From positions 7,006,001 to 7,070,000 of the forward strand of contig NZ_CP085193.1 in assembly GCF_024298965.1 (NCBI RefSeq): 64,000 nucleotides of DNA. Reading direction: 5' to 3'. The notes beneath the pieces were generated by a model. The model ran no database searches, was not told the origin of the DNA, and was given only the letters and a program-made list of their open reading frames with translations. The position numbers and the translations under genes were made by a program. The DNA is from Streptomyces rapamycinicus NRRL 5491. GTDB lineage: Bacteria; Actinomycetota; Actinomycetes; Streptomycetales; Streptomycetaceae. Below, one piece after another: positions 18,649-26,285 of this stretch (position 1 is its first letter; each line of letters opens with the position of its first letter).

Positions 18649-19431
18649 TCAGCTCGTGCGGCCCTTGGCGTCGAAGCGCTTCATGCGGTCCAGCACCGAG
18701 TCGGCGGTGGGGTTGCGCAGCTCGTCCACGATCCGGCCGTCGGCGAGGAAGACCACCCGATCGGAGTAGGACGCGGCGACCGGGTCATGGGTCACCATCA
18801 CGATCGTCTGGCCCAGCTCCCGCACCGAGTTGCGGAGGAAGCCCAGGACCTCGGCGCCGGAGCGGGAGTCCAGGTTGCCGGTCGGCTCGTCGGCGAAGAT
18901 GATCTCCGGCTGGCCGGCCAGGGCGCGGGCCACGGCGACGCGCTGCTGCTGACCACCCGACAGCTGGTTGGGGCGGTGCTTGAGCCGCCCGGCCAGACCG
19001 ACCGTGGCCACCACCTGATCCAGCCACGCCTGGTCGGCCTTGCGGCCCGCGATGTCCATCGGGAGGGTGATGTTCTCCAGCGCGTTCAGCGTCGGCAGCA
19101 GGTTGAACGCCTGGAAGATGAAGCCGATCTTGTCGCGGCGCAGCTGGGTGAGCTTCTTGTCCTTGAGCGTGGTCAGTTCGACCTCGCCGATCCGGGCCGA
19201 GCCGTTGGAGATGGTGTCGAGACCCGCCATGCAGTGCATCAGCGTGGACTTGCCGGAGCCGGACGGGCCCATGATCGCGGTGAACTCAGCCTGGCGGAAC
19301 TCGACGGAGACCGAATCCAGGGCGATTACCTGGGTCTCACCCTCGCCGTAGACCTTGCTCAGGTCCGTGGCGCGGGCGGCCGCCCCGGTGGAGTGGGCGG
19401 TGGTTTTGACGCCGAGGGGCATGGTGGTCAC
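18649..19431 (-). CDS. ABC transporter ATP-binding protein (LolD/MacB-like)
   Basis: This 260-residue ATPase partners the FtsX-like permease downstream. It has Walker A GPSGSGKST, the Q-loop FIFQAFNLLPTLNALENI, the ABC signature LSGGQQQRVAVARAL, Walker B EIIFADEPTGNLDS and the H-loop VTHDP, with the LolD/MacB-type spacing. GTG 19431 was taken as start because AGGAG lies 9 bp upstream; an ATG three codons later is an alternative. It begins the two-gene exporter operon, divergent from the tRNA-Leu(UAA) gene. Its promoter must lie in the 400 bp between them. Confidence 0.93.
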   Translation of the reverse strand: MTTMPLGVKTTAHSTGAAARATDLSKVYGEGETQVIALDSVSVEFRQAEFTAIMGPSGSGKSTLMHCMAGLDTISNGSARIGEVELTTLKDKKLTQLRRDKIGFIFQAFNLLPTLNALENITLPMDIAGRKADQAWLDQVVATVGLAGRLKHRPNQLSGGQQQRVAVARALAGQPEIIFADEPTGNLDSRSGAEVLGFLRNSVRELGQTIVMVTHDPVAASYSDRVVFLADGRIVDELRNPTADSVLDRMKRFDAKGRTS

Positions 19432-19834
19432 GGTGAATGACTCCTGTCGTGCTCTGCGGGAGTGGGCGGGACGTCACTCCATGGTTCCGGTTGTGAAGGG
19501 GGACGGGATCAGCCCGTGCTCCCGTTCTCGTGGGGGCCTCGCGATGTAGGTGGTGGTGGCGGAGTCCTCCTTGAGGAGGAGAGGGCGCCCCGTCCGGGGC
19601 GTCGAGATTGCGTCAATCCCCAGTTAATGGGGGTTCAGGGCATATCGGCAGGTCCAATGGACGTCGGCATCTTCGGGTACCCCGCCCCGCTGCTGATGCA
19701 CCCTCAGTTGCCAATAAAATAAGACAACCTCGGGTCGAGGATTCACTGTGCGGGGGCATGTCCCCGGATAGGCTCGTGCTGCTCTCTTCCAGGGGAGGGC
19801 CGTATGCGCACCGTGCGGCCCAGGGGGAACCGCT
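19432..19834. promoter_or_regulatory. Divergent region between ABC exporter and tRNA-Leu(UAA)
   Basis: No protein gene is supported here. A hairpin GCCCCG-TC-CGGGGC lies near 19587-19601, and a CCCCA..TGGGG hairpin near 19618-19634. The element TAGGCT at 19769-19774 could be the -10 of the tRNA promoter; it sits in a 15-bp string (19769-19783) that is identical to one in front of eno (9073-9087). Confidence 0.4.
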
Positions 19835-19917
19835 GCCCGGATGGTGGAATGCAGACACGGCGAGCTTAAACCTCGCTGCCCCTCGCGGGCGTACCGGTTC
19901 AAGTCCGGTTCCGGGCA
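19835..19917 (+). tRNA. bldA: tRNA-Leu(UAA), the bldA tRNA
   Basis: The cloverleaf can be drawn by eye. The acceptor stem is GCCCGGA (19835-19841) with TCCGGGC (19910-19916) and discriminator A. The anticodon stem GCGAG/CTCGC encloses the loop CTTAAAC, giving anticodon TAA at 19867-19869. A long class II variable arm follows, then a T arm with GGTTCAAGTCC. The 3' CCA is not encoded (ACCT follows). A leucine tRNA reading UUA in a Streptomyces genome is the bldA product. It is needed to translate rare TTA codons in genes for aerial growth and antibiotic production; two genes in this window have such codons (cvnC and the surface protein at 52710). Confidence 0.97.
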
Positions 19918-20102
19918 CCTTCAGATCCGGTGGGCGCACTCAGCGTGTGTGGATGGTCGCCCCAAGTGCGTGCGCGGGGCCCGCAGGGGCCTCGCGCGGC
20001 CTCCTCCTGCGTGAAAAGATCCTCCCTGGGCACTAGGGTGCTTTCTTTGCTTACCCATTACTCTTGAGTCAAGGTCGCGCCCGGCGGCCACGGAGGAGTG
20101 AG

Positions 20103-20999
20103 ATGAGGAGCAGTAACCCGGTCTTCTCGCGACGGGGGTTCAGCCGCAGCGGCGGCTACGCCGGTTTCGGCGCGGCGCCGCAGGCCGGGAGTCCCGCCGC
20201 CGGTCAGGCCAACCCGTACGCGGGCGGTAACCCGTACGCGCAGACACAGCCGCCCACGAACCCCTACGCGGCGGGCGACCAGCAGAATCTGACCCCCGAA
20301 CAGCTGCAGCAGATGTACGGCGCGCCGCCGGCGGGCCCGCTGCAGACCGGCCGGATGACGATGGACGACGTCGTCATGCGCACCGGTATGACCCTCGGTA
20401 CCGTCATCGTCGCCGCCGCGGTCGCGTGGATCGCGCAGCTTCCGGTGGGCGTGGGCTTCGGCGCCGCGCTCGTGGCGCTGGTGCTCGGTCTCGTCCAGTC
20501 GTTCAAGCGCACGGCCTCGCCCGCGCTGATCCTGGGTTACGCCCTCTTCGAGGGCCTCTTCCTCGGCGTCATCAGCCAGGTGTACAACGATCGCTGGTCC
20601 GGCATCCCGATGCAGGCCGTGCTCGGCACGATGGCCGTGTTCGTCGGTGTGCTCGTCGCGTACAAGACCCGTCTCATCCGGGTGAACGCGCGATTCCAGC
20701 GCTTTGTGCTCGCCGCCGCCATCGGCTTCATCCTGCTGATGGCGGTCAACCTGCTGTTCGCCGCCATCGGTGGCGGGGACGGCCTCGGCTTCCGCAGCGG
20801 TGGCCTCGGCATCGTCTTCGGCCTCGTCGGCGTCGTGCTCGGCGCGGCGTTCCTGGCGATGGACTTCAAGCAGGTCGAGGACGGCGTCCGGTACGGCGCT
20901 CCGCGCGAGGAGTCCTGGCTGGCCGCCTTCGGGCTGACGCTCTCGCTGGTGTGGATCTACCTGGAGCTGCTCCGGCTGATCTCGATCTTCAGGGATTAG
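20103..20999 (+). CDS. Bax inhibitor-1/YccA family membrane protein
   Basis: This is a 298-residue protein. A Pro/Ala/Gly/Asn/Gln-rich cytoplasmic head (about 1-105, with repeated NPYA motifs) is followed by about seven membrane helices. The BI-1-like parts are RTGMTLGTVIVAAAVAWIAQLPVGVGFGAALVALVLGLVQSF, ALFEGLFLGVISQVYNDRW, and the C-terminal AAFGLTLSLVWIYLELLRLISIF. The start ATG has a clear GGAGGAGTGAG site; a longer upstream reading is not supported. Members act as membrane pH- or Ca2+-responsive channels or stress proteins in some organisms; the role in actinomycetes is not established. It is a single-gene transcript closed by a perfect 18-bp hairpin. Confidence 0.9.
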   Translation: MRSSNPVFSRRGFSRSGGYAGFGAAPQAGSPAAGQANPYAGGNPYAQTQPPTNPYAAGDQQNLTPEQLQQMYGAPPAGPLQTGRMTMDDVVMRTGMTLGTVIVAAAVAWIAQLPVGVGFGAALVALVLGLVQSFKRTASPALILGYALFEGLFLGVISQVYNDRWSGIPMQAVLGTMAVFVGVLVAYKTRLIRVNARFQRFVLAAAIGFILLMAVNLLFAAIGGGDGLGFRSGGLGIVFGLVGVVLGAAFLAMDFKQVEDGVRYGAPREESWLAAFGLTLSLVWIYLELLRLISIFRD

Positions 21000-21050
21000 C
21001 GCCCCTGAGCGTCGCGCAGCGCGCGGACAGCGCGTAGGCGGACAGCACGT

Positions 21051-21092
21051 AGAAGGGCCCGCGGAGGTGAAGACCTCCGCGGGCCCTTCTTC
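21051..21092 (+). terminator. Terminator after the Bax inhibitor-like gene
   Basis: A perfect 18-bp stem (starting AGAAGGGCCCGCGG) with the tetraloop GAAG is followed by TCC. It lies 50 bp after the stop codon. Confidence 0.93.
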
Positions 21093-21156
21093 CTATGCGG
21101 CTTAAGCCGCTCCGTTCGGTGGGTCTGTCATACACGCTTCTGCCTCCGGGCAGCGG

Positions 21157-21387
21157 CTACAGCAGCTTGCGTGCCGCACGCCTCAAGTCGTGTTCATGGA
21201 TGATGGCCTTCGCGTGGCCGTAGGCGAGCTGGTGCTCGCCGCGCAGCCAGCTGACCTTCTCCTCGAATCGGAAGAAAGCGGGGCCTTCGTCGACCGTGCG
21301 CAGCCAGTCGGCGACTTCACGGCCCGTGCACTGGGGGATGCGGGAGAGTAGGTTCCGGTGAGTCTCGTCGGAGAAGATTTGGGACAT
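21157..21387 (-). CDS. DUF4287 domain-containing small protein
   Basis: This 76-residue protein matches the DUF4287 pattern: an N-terminal helix ending TGREVADWLRTV, then VSWLRGEHQLAYGHAKAIIHEH, where the LRxEHxLxYGHA string is characteristic. ATG 21387 was chosen because GGAGG lies 6 bp upstream; an earlier in-frame start has no such site. It is probably cytosolic and of unknown function. It is transcribed towards the 3' end of the Bax inhibitor-like gene and is monocistronic. Confidence 0.8.
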   Translation of the reverse strand: MSQIFSDETHRNLLSRIPQCTGREVADWLRTVDEGPAFFRFEEKVSWLRGEHQLAYGHAKAIIHEHDLRRAARKLL

Positions 21388-21506
21388 CGGCGCCTCCGGA
21401 CGCTTCCATGCCGGACCCGGGTCCATGGCCCGGGTTTCCTTCAGCTCACCGTGCCTGAGTGTTCGCCCGTTGGCAACAGTCCCTCAGTGGCGCATACGCT
21501 CGGAGC

Positions 21507-21848
21507 GTGGATGATGTCTCCCCCCTCCTGACCGCCGTCGACCGGCTCGCCGACCGGTTGCGCGCCCTTCCGCAGTCCCGGCTGCGCGCGGGCGCGGCGG
21601 CCGAAGGACTGGCCCTGGCTAGGGAATTGTCGGTGCGCGCACAACGGCTCGAGGAGCCGGGGACCCCGCCGCGGATCATGCCGGACGCGGGGCTGTTCGT
21701 GGTCGCCGACCAGGTGGCGGTGGCCGGACATGACTTGGTGCACGCGCTGGAGCGTGCGCCGGTGGGCGCCGGGGGCGGCGATACGGCGCGGGGGGCCGCC
21801 GAGGCGGTGGCGCTCGTGGCGGGGGCGGCGGGGCGCTGCGGCGTCTGA
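21507..21848 (+). CDS. Hypothetical protein, Ala/Leu/Arg-rich
   Basis: This is a 113-residue soluble protein with no domain that I recognise. It has the pattern SPLLTAVDRLADRLRALPQSRLRAGAAAEGLALARELSVRAQRLEEPG, probably two amphipathic helices, then RIMPDAGLFVVADQVAVAGHDLVHAL. The start GTG 21507 is preferred over upstream readings; GGAG is very close to it. Codon usage (GC-rich third positions) fits a real gene on this strand, and a similar small protein occurs in this place in other Streptomyces as far as I recall. It is convergent with the next gene, 28 bp away. No function is proposed. Confidence 0.7.
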   Translation: MDDVSPLLTAVDRLADRLRALPQSRLRAGAAAEGLALARELSVRAQRLEEPGTPPRIMPDAGLFVVADQVAVAGHDLVHALERAPVGAGGGDTARGAAEAVALVAGAAGRCGV

Positions 21849-21876
21849 GGGCCTGCTCACAGCGGGGCGACGTGTC

Positions 21877-22809
21877 TTACAGCGAGGCGATGACGCGGTC
21901 GGCGAGGACGTACACGTTCTCCTCGCCGCAACCGAACGTGAGCGCATAGGCACCGGAGACGCCCGAGCCGCCCAGCAGCACCGGGGCGGTGCCCTCGCGC
22001 AGCGCGTCCGCCAGCCGCTCGGCGGTCTCCCGGTGGCCCGGGGTCATGCAGATCGTGGTGCCGTCGGCGAAGACGTAGACATCGAGGGTGCCGAGGGGCC
22101 CGGGCCGCACATCGGACAGCGGGGTGCGGGCGTCGGCCAGCTCGGTGAGCCGGGTCACCGTACGGTCGTGGTCGGCGACCGGTGACGACGGGGTGAAGTC
22201 GGGGTGGGACGGATGGCGACGGCGGGCCGCCGCCAGCTCGGCGGACTCCCGGGGCTCGGCCGCGGGCTCCGCCCCGGCGCCCAGCTCCAGCTCCACCTCG
22301 GACTCGACCTCGGGCTCCTGGTCCCCGCCGGAGTCCATGGCCTCGGGGCCCAGCGCGTCCAGCCCGAGCAGCGGTTCGAGCCCGGCCAGGTCGGCCTGGC
22401 GGGGCACGAAGAGCTGCGCGTCCTGGGAGGCGTCGTCGAACCCGCCCGGCCCGCTCAGCAGCGAGTGGGCGTCGGCCGCTCCGGCGGAGTCCCTGGCCTC
22501 CTGGGCGGCCCAGAACGCCCGCGCCTCGGCCAGCTCGCGCTCCCGCTCCTCGGCCAGCGCGTCGGCGACGGCCGCGCGTATCTCGGCGGCCGGGGTGGCG
22601 CGGGGCGCGGGCACCGTCGCGCCGCACTCCGGGCCGCCGCCTCCGCCGCCTCCGCCGCCCGTCCGGGTACCGGCGGCGACGGTGGCCGCGAGCTCGGCGC
22701 GCAGCTCACTGATCTGCCGGCGCACACCGCGCGCGGTGTGCAGGGCGGCCGCCCCTACGGCCGAGGCGGTCACCGCGGCCAGGAGGAGGACAAGACTCGT
22801 GGGGCTCAC
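21877..22809 (-). CDS. Hypothetical membrane-anchored protein
   Basis: This is a 310-residue protein. The N-terminal hydrophobic segment (LVLLLAAVTASAVGAAALHTA, about 5-25) is followed by RGVRRQISELRAELAATVAAG and a nine-glycine run (about 50-58). A helical Glu/Ala/Arg stretch and a very acidic part with PEVESEVELELG come next. The C-terminal globular domain (about 215-310) contains LDVYVFADGTTICMTPGHRETAERLADAL and ENVYVLADRVIASL. The short hydrophobic segment could be a signal anchor with the rest in the cytosol, judging from the basic residues after it. GTG 22809 has a good GGGAG site. No family was recognised and no function can be given. Confidence 0.75.
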   Translation of the reverse strand: MSPTSLVLLLAAVTASAVGAAALHTARGVRRQISELRAELAATVAAGTRTGGGGGGGGGPECGATVPAPRATPAAEIRAAVADALAEERERELAEARAFWAAQEARDSAGAADAHSLLSGPGGFDDASQDAQLFVPRQADLAGLEPLLGLDALGPEAMDSGGDQEPEVESEVELELGAGAEPAAEPRESAELAAARRRHPSHPDFTPSSPVADHDRTVTRLTELADARTPLSDVRPGPLGTLDVYVFADGTTICMTPGHRETAERLADALREGTAPVLLGGSGVSGAYALTFGCGEENVYVLADRVIASL

Positions 22810-22959
22810 TGACGTACTCCCGGTTGGCTGTAGATCCCCCGAATTCCTACCTCAGCTTGAGGCTTATCGCCTCTCGACGTCAGTGCATACCATCACCAAA
22901 TGGGCAGAATTCGGTACCGGGTGGGCCTTTGGTCACCGGTGCTGAGCTGGGCAGACAGC

Positions 22960-22994
22960 TCTCCCCCAGGACTTATGTCACATCCTGGGGGAGA
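22960..22994 (-). terminator. Terminator after thiolase
   Basis: A perfect 12-bp stem (TCTCCCCCAGGA with its complement) around an 11-base loop lies about 90 bp downstream of the thiolase stop. The rest of 22810-23081 shows nothing else that I can support. Confidence 0.8.
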
Positions 22995-23081
22995 TTCGGT
23001 CACGGCCCGGGCCGAACCAGTGTCGCAGACGCGCTACGACGCGGCCGCCCGGCCCGGCTCCGCGGACCGGCTCAGCTCACC

Positions 23082-24302
23082 TCAGCTCAGGCGCTCGATG
23101 ACCATGGCCATGCCCTGGCCGCCACCGACGCACATGGTCTCCAGGCCGAACTGCTTGTCGTGGAACTGCAGCGAATTGATCAGCGTGCCGGTGATCCGGG
23201 CGCCGGTCATGCCGAAGGGGTGGCCCACGGCGATCGCGCCGCCGTTGACATTGAGACGGTCCAGGTCGATGCCCAGATCGCGGTAGGACGGGATGACCTG
23301 CGCGGCGAACGCCTCGTTGATCTCCACCAGGTCGATGTCGCCGATCGACATCCCGGCGCGGGCCAGCGCCTGCTTGGACGCCTCGACCGGGCCGTAGCCC
23401 ATGATCTCGGGGGAGAGGCCGGTGACACCGGTCGACACGATCCGGGCCAGCGGGGTCACGCCCAGCTCCCGCGCCTTGGTGTCGGACATGATCACCAGCG
23501 CCGCGGCGCCGTCGTTGAGCGGGCAGCAGTTGCCCGCGGTGATCCGGCCGTCGGGGCGGAAGACCGGCTTTAGGCCCTGCACACCCTCCAGGGTGGTGCC
23601 CGCGCGGGGGCCGTCGTCCTGGCTGACGACCGTGCCGTCGGGGGTGGTCACCGGGGTGATCTCACGCTCCCAGAAGCCCTTCTTGATGGCCTCCTCGGCG
23701 AGGTTCTGGGACCGCACGCCGAACTCGTCCATCTCCGCGCGGGTGACCCCCTTGAGCCGGGCCAGGTTCTCGGCGGTCTGGCCCATCGCGATGTACGGGT
23801 CGGGCAGGAGATCGTCCTCGCGCGGGTCGTGCCAGTCGGAGCCCTCCTGCTCGGCGCGCGCGACCGTACGGGCCTCGGCCTCCGCGAACACCGGGTTGTG
23901 GGTGTCCGGCAGCCCGTCCGAGGTGCCCTTCTTCGACCGCGAGACCATCTCGACGCCCGCCGAGACGAAGACGTCGCCCTCGCCCGCCTTGATGGCGTGC
24001 AGCGCCATCCGCGAGGTCTGGAGGGAGGAGGAGCAGTAGCGGGTGATCGTACAGCCGGGGAGGTGGTCCATCCCCATCTGCACGGCCACGATCCGCCCCA
24101 GGTTGTGCCCCTGCTCACCGCCCGGGAGCCCGCAGCCGAGCATCAGGTCGTCGATCTCGCGGGGGTCGAGCTCGGGGACCTTGGCGAGCGCGGCCTGGAT
24201 GATCTCGGCGGTGAGATCGTCCGGCCTCAGATCCTTGAGCGAGCCCTTGAAGGCGCGGCCGATGGGGGAACGGGCGGCAGAGACGATCACTGCTTCGGGC
24301 AT
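23082..24302 (-). CDS. Acetyl-CoA acyltransferase (thiolase)
   Basis: This is a 406-residue degradative-type thiolase that cleaves 3-ketoacyl-CoA with CoA to acetyl-CoA and a shortened acyl-CoA. The nucleophilic cysteine is Cys90 in [14 protein letters not shown]. The NEAFAAQ motif, the histidine in [10 protein letters not shown] and the second cysteine in [10 protein letters not shown] are all present. ATG 24302 is preferred over the GTG one codon earlier, because GGAG is then at proper spacing. It is a single gene in the cytosol. Its upstream region contains 13-bp tandem repeats and a large palindromic element. It is probably part of fatty acid beta-oxidation; no hydratase/dehydrogenase partner is adjacent. 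Confidence 0.94.
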   Translation of the reverse strand: MPEAVIVSAARSPIGRAFKGSLKDLRPDDLTAEIIQAALAKVPELDPREIDDLMLGCGLPGGEQGHNLGRIVAVQMGMDHLPGCTITRYCSSSLQTSRMALHAIKAGEGDVFVSAGVEMVSRSKKGTSDGLPDTHNPVFAEAEARTVARAEQEGSDWHDPREDDLLPDPYIAMGQTAENLARLKGVTRAEMDEFGVRSQNLAEEAIKKGFWEREITPVTTPDGTVVSQDDGPRAGTTLEGVQGLKPVFRPDGRITAGNCCPLNDGAAALVIMSDTKARELGVTPLARIVSTGVTGLSPEIMGYGPVEASKQALARAGMSIGDIDLVEINEAFAAQVIPSYRDLGIDLDRLNVNGGAIAVGHPFGMTGARITGTLINSLQFHDKQFGLETMCVGGGQGMAMVIERLS

Positions 24303-24440
24303 CACGGCTCCATGGGGGCGGGGTGCGGGCGGGACTCCGAGGGAAGTTACCCGTACGTATCGGCAGGGTCACGGGGTGCGGGCTGTGACACCGGACTCTT
24401 TTTTCCAAGCGTACGCTCAGCGACCCGGGGCTCGCCCGGG

Positions 24441-24530
24441 AACGGCCCCCGGGATCGGCCCCCGGGATCGGCCCCCGGGATCGGCCCCCGGGATCGGCCC
24501 CCGGGATCGGCCCCCGGGATCGCGCCCGGG
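24441..24530. repeat. 13-bp tandem repeat array
   Basis: The unit ATCGGCCCCCGGG occurs five times without change (24454-24518). It is preceded by one variant (AACGGCCCCCGGG, 24441-24453) and followed by a 12-bp degenerate unit (24519-24530). The period is not a multiple of three and the array lies in a gene-free region about 140 bp upstream of the thiolase start. Every unit holds a CCCGGG palindrome. The perfection of the units suggests recent slippage. Confidence 0.95.
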
Positions 24531-24585
24531 AGCGCCGCCCTCCGGGCGGCACGAGTATCCGTCGGGGCCCGCGCCGTCGCCGGGC

Positions 24586-24968
24586 GCGGCGCCGTCTCGC
24601 GCCTTCGGCGCCATTGAGCAGCGGGGCAGGGGGGCGGGGGCGCGCGGCCGCCGCCGGGCGCCGGGCCGGCGGGAGTGGGTGCCGGGGGCGGCTCCCGTGC
24701 TCGGTGGCCGAGGTTCCTCCGGACTGCGGGCGGCGGGGGTTCGGCATGCCCTCTCGAAAACACTTGATATAGCGCAACTAATGCATCAAGCGATTTCGAG
24801 AAGGCACCCCACCCCCGCTGTCCGGCGTCGGCCTCGGCCCCCCGGCCACGGAAGCCGCCCCCGGCGGCCACCGCCATCGGCCCGGCGCCCGGCGGCGCAC
24901 CCCGCACCCCGTCCCCCCCTGCCCCGCTGCTCAATTGCGCCGAAGGCGCGAGACGAAAGCCGCACCTG
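24586..24968. repeat. Large palindromic intergenic element, copy 1
   Basis: A gene-free element of about 380 bp. Outer arms: GTCTCGCGCCTTCGGCGCCA.. (from 24594) is repeated in inverted form at the right end (to 24953) over about 40 bp with one mismatch. GC-rich complementary stretches continue inwards. The centre (24752-24801) is TCTCGAAA-ACA-CTTGAT, a 16-base loop holding GCGCAACTA, then ATCAAG-CGA-TTTCGAGA. A second copy with the same flanks lies at 38380-38855. It contains no open frame of normal codon use and no transposase. It could be a passive mobile element, a recombination site or a strong RNA structure. Confidence 0.85.
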
Positions 24969-25056
24969 ACCGAGCAGATCAGCCCGCACCGGAAGGGGGC
25001 GGGCGGCGGCCCCGGCCGACCCGGGACGCAGGCTCCAGGCACGCCCCGGCGGGGCC

Positions 25057-26088
25057 TCAGCAGCCCGAAGGGGGCGGCGACGCCGGGGACGGGGTGTCGG
25101 GCGAGCCGGAGACGGCCGCGGGCTCCTTCTTGGCGGGGCCCTGGCGGCGCAGCAGACGGGCCCAGGGGCCGCGGGCCGCGGTGACCTCCGTGCCGCCCTC
25201 CGCGGCCGCCTCGGCCGCCGCCGTGGCGACCGGCAGGATGCCCTCGTCGAGCATCTCCGGCGCCTCCTCGGGCCACAGGCCGAGCGAGTCGCACAGGGTC
25301 GGCAGAACGGCCATCGCGGCCGTTGCGTACCCCTCCGCCGAGGGGTGGTAGTTGTCCGGGCCGAACAGCTCCCGCGGATTCGCCGCGAACTCCGGGCCCA
25401 GCAGATCGCCCAGCGAGACCGTGCGCCCGCCCTGCTCCACCACCCCGATCGTCTGCGCGGCGGCCAGCTGCCGGCTCAGCCGCCGCGCGATCCAGCGCAG
25501 CGGCTGATAGACGGGCTCGATCGTGCCGAGGTCGGGACAGGTGCCCACGATCACCTCGCAGCCCGTCTCGCGCAGCCTGCGCACCGCGTCCGACAGCAGC
25601 CGCACCGACTTGGCGGGCGGCATTCGCCGGGTGACGTCATTGGCGCCGATCATGATCACGCATACGTCGGGGAGCAGATCCGGATCCTCCAGCACCAGCG
25701 TGACCTGGCGCTCCAGATCGCTGGACTGCGCCCCCGGCAGCGCCACGTTCCGCAGGTCCACCGGGCGCTCCGCGACCGCCGCCAGCCCCGAGGCGAGCAG
25801 CGCGCCCGGTGTCTGACTAGGGCGGTGGACGCCCTGCCCGGCGGCCGTGGAGTCGCCGAGAAAGGCCAGCCGCAGTGGTGGCTGGCCGGTCCTGCGGGCG
25901 AATGCGAAGCCATATCGGCCGTCCGCGCGCGGAGGCGGATCGTCCGACCCGCCCACGACCCGCTTCGCATGGGACACCTCGGTGAGCACCAGCACGGCGG
26001 TCACCCCGCCCAGCAGCCCGATCCCGCCGCCCCCGTACGCCGCCGCGGCGGCGATCCGCCGCGCCACCCTCGCCCTCGACATCGACAT
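25057..26088 (-). CDS. SGNH/GDSL hydrolase, membrane-anchored or secreted
   Basis: This is a 343-residue protein. An N-terminal basic segment and hydrophobic stretch (AAAAAYGGGGIGLLGGVTAVLVLTEV, about 13-38) act as signal or anchor. The SGNH catalytic domain follows: LAFLGDSTAAGQGV (block I, nucleophilic Ser), VALPGAQSSDLERQV (block II Gly), IMIGANDVTRRMP (block III Asn), and DNYHPSAEGYATAA (block V Asp and His). The C-terminal 70 residues are Ala/Glu/Pro-rich. These enzymes remove acyl groups from lipids, sugars or cell-wall polymers. ATG 26088 was chosen from its GGAGGTGGG region; a second ATG two codons later is possible. It is divergent from the cystathionine beta-synthase gene. Confidence 0.88.
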   Translation of the reverse strand: MSMSRARVARRIAAAAAYGGGGIGLLGGVTAVLVLTEVSHAKRVVGGSDDPPPRADGRYGFAFARRTGQPPLRLAFLGDSTAAGQGVHRPSQTPGALLASGLAAVAERPVDLRNVALPGAQSSDLERQVTLVLEDPDLLPDVCVIMIGANDVTRRMPPAKSVRLLSDAVRRLRETGCEVIVGTCPDLGTIEPVYQPLRWIARRLSRQLAAAQTIGVVEQGGRTVSLGDLLGPEFAANPRELFGPDNYHPSAEGYATAAMAVLPTLCDSLGLWPEEAPEMLDEGILPVATAAAEAAAEGGTEVTAARGPWARLLRRQGPAKKEPAAVSGSPDTPSPASPPPSGC

Positions 26089-26285
26089 GGGTTCAGCCCA
26101 CCTCCGTCCGCACGCGCACGCGCTTCTTTCTCCTTTGTACGCCTTGCTAACAACTTGTTGCCCCGTGCAGGCTTCGTCCCAACGCGCCGGTCGGAGGGCG
26201 GCAGCGCGCAATAAGCTGACAGCAAGGCCCCGCGACGGCGGCCGCCCCGACGCGGAGATCCCGCGGAACCGGACCAGGAGCAGGT

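Noticed and set aside
19608..20036. Plus-strand frame of 142 codons across the tRNA
   Set aside because: It runs through the tRNA gene and has no homology or coding bias.
24441..24530. 13-bp array as a CRISPR
   Set aside because: Units are contiguous without spacers and much shorter than CRISPR repeats; no cas genes nearby.
24347..25294. Open frames across the palindromic element and 13-bp repeat
   Set aside because: Frames exist because the region lacks stops; the products are Pro/Gly/Arg repeats with no start sites or domains.
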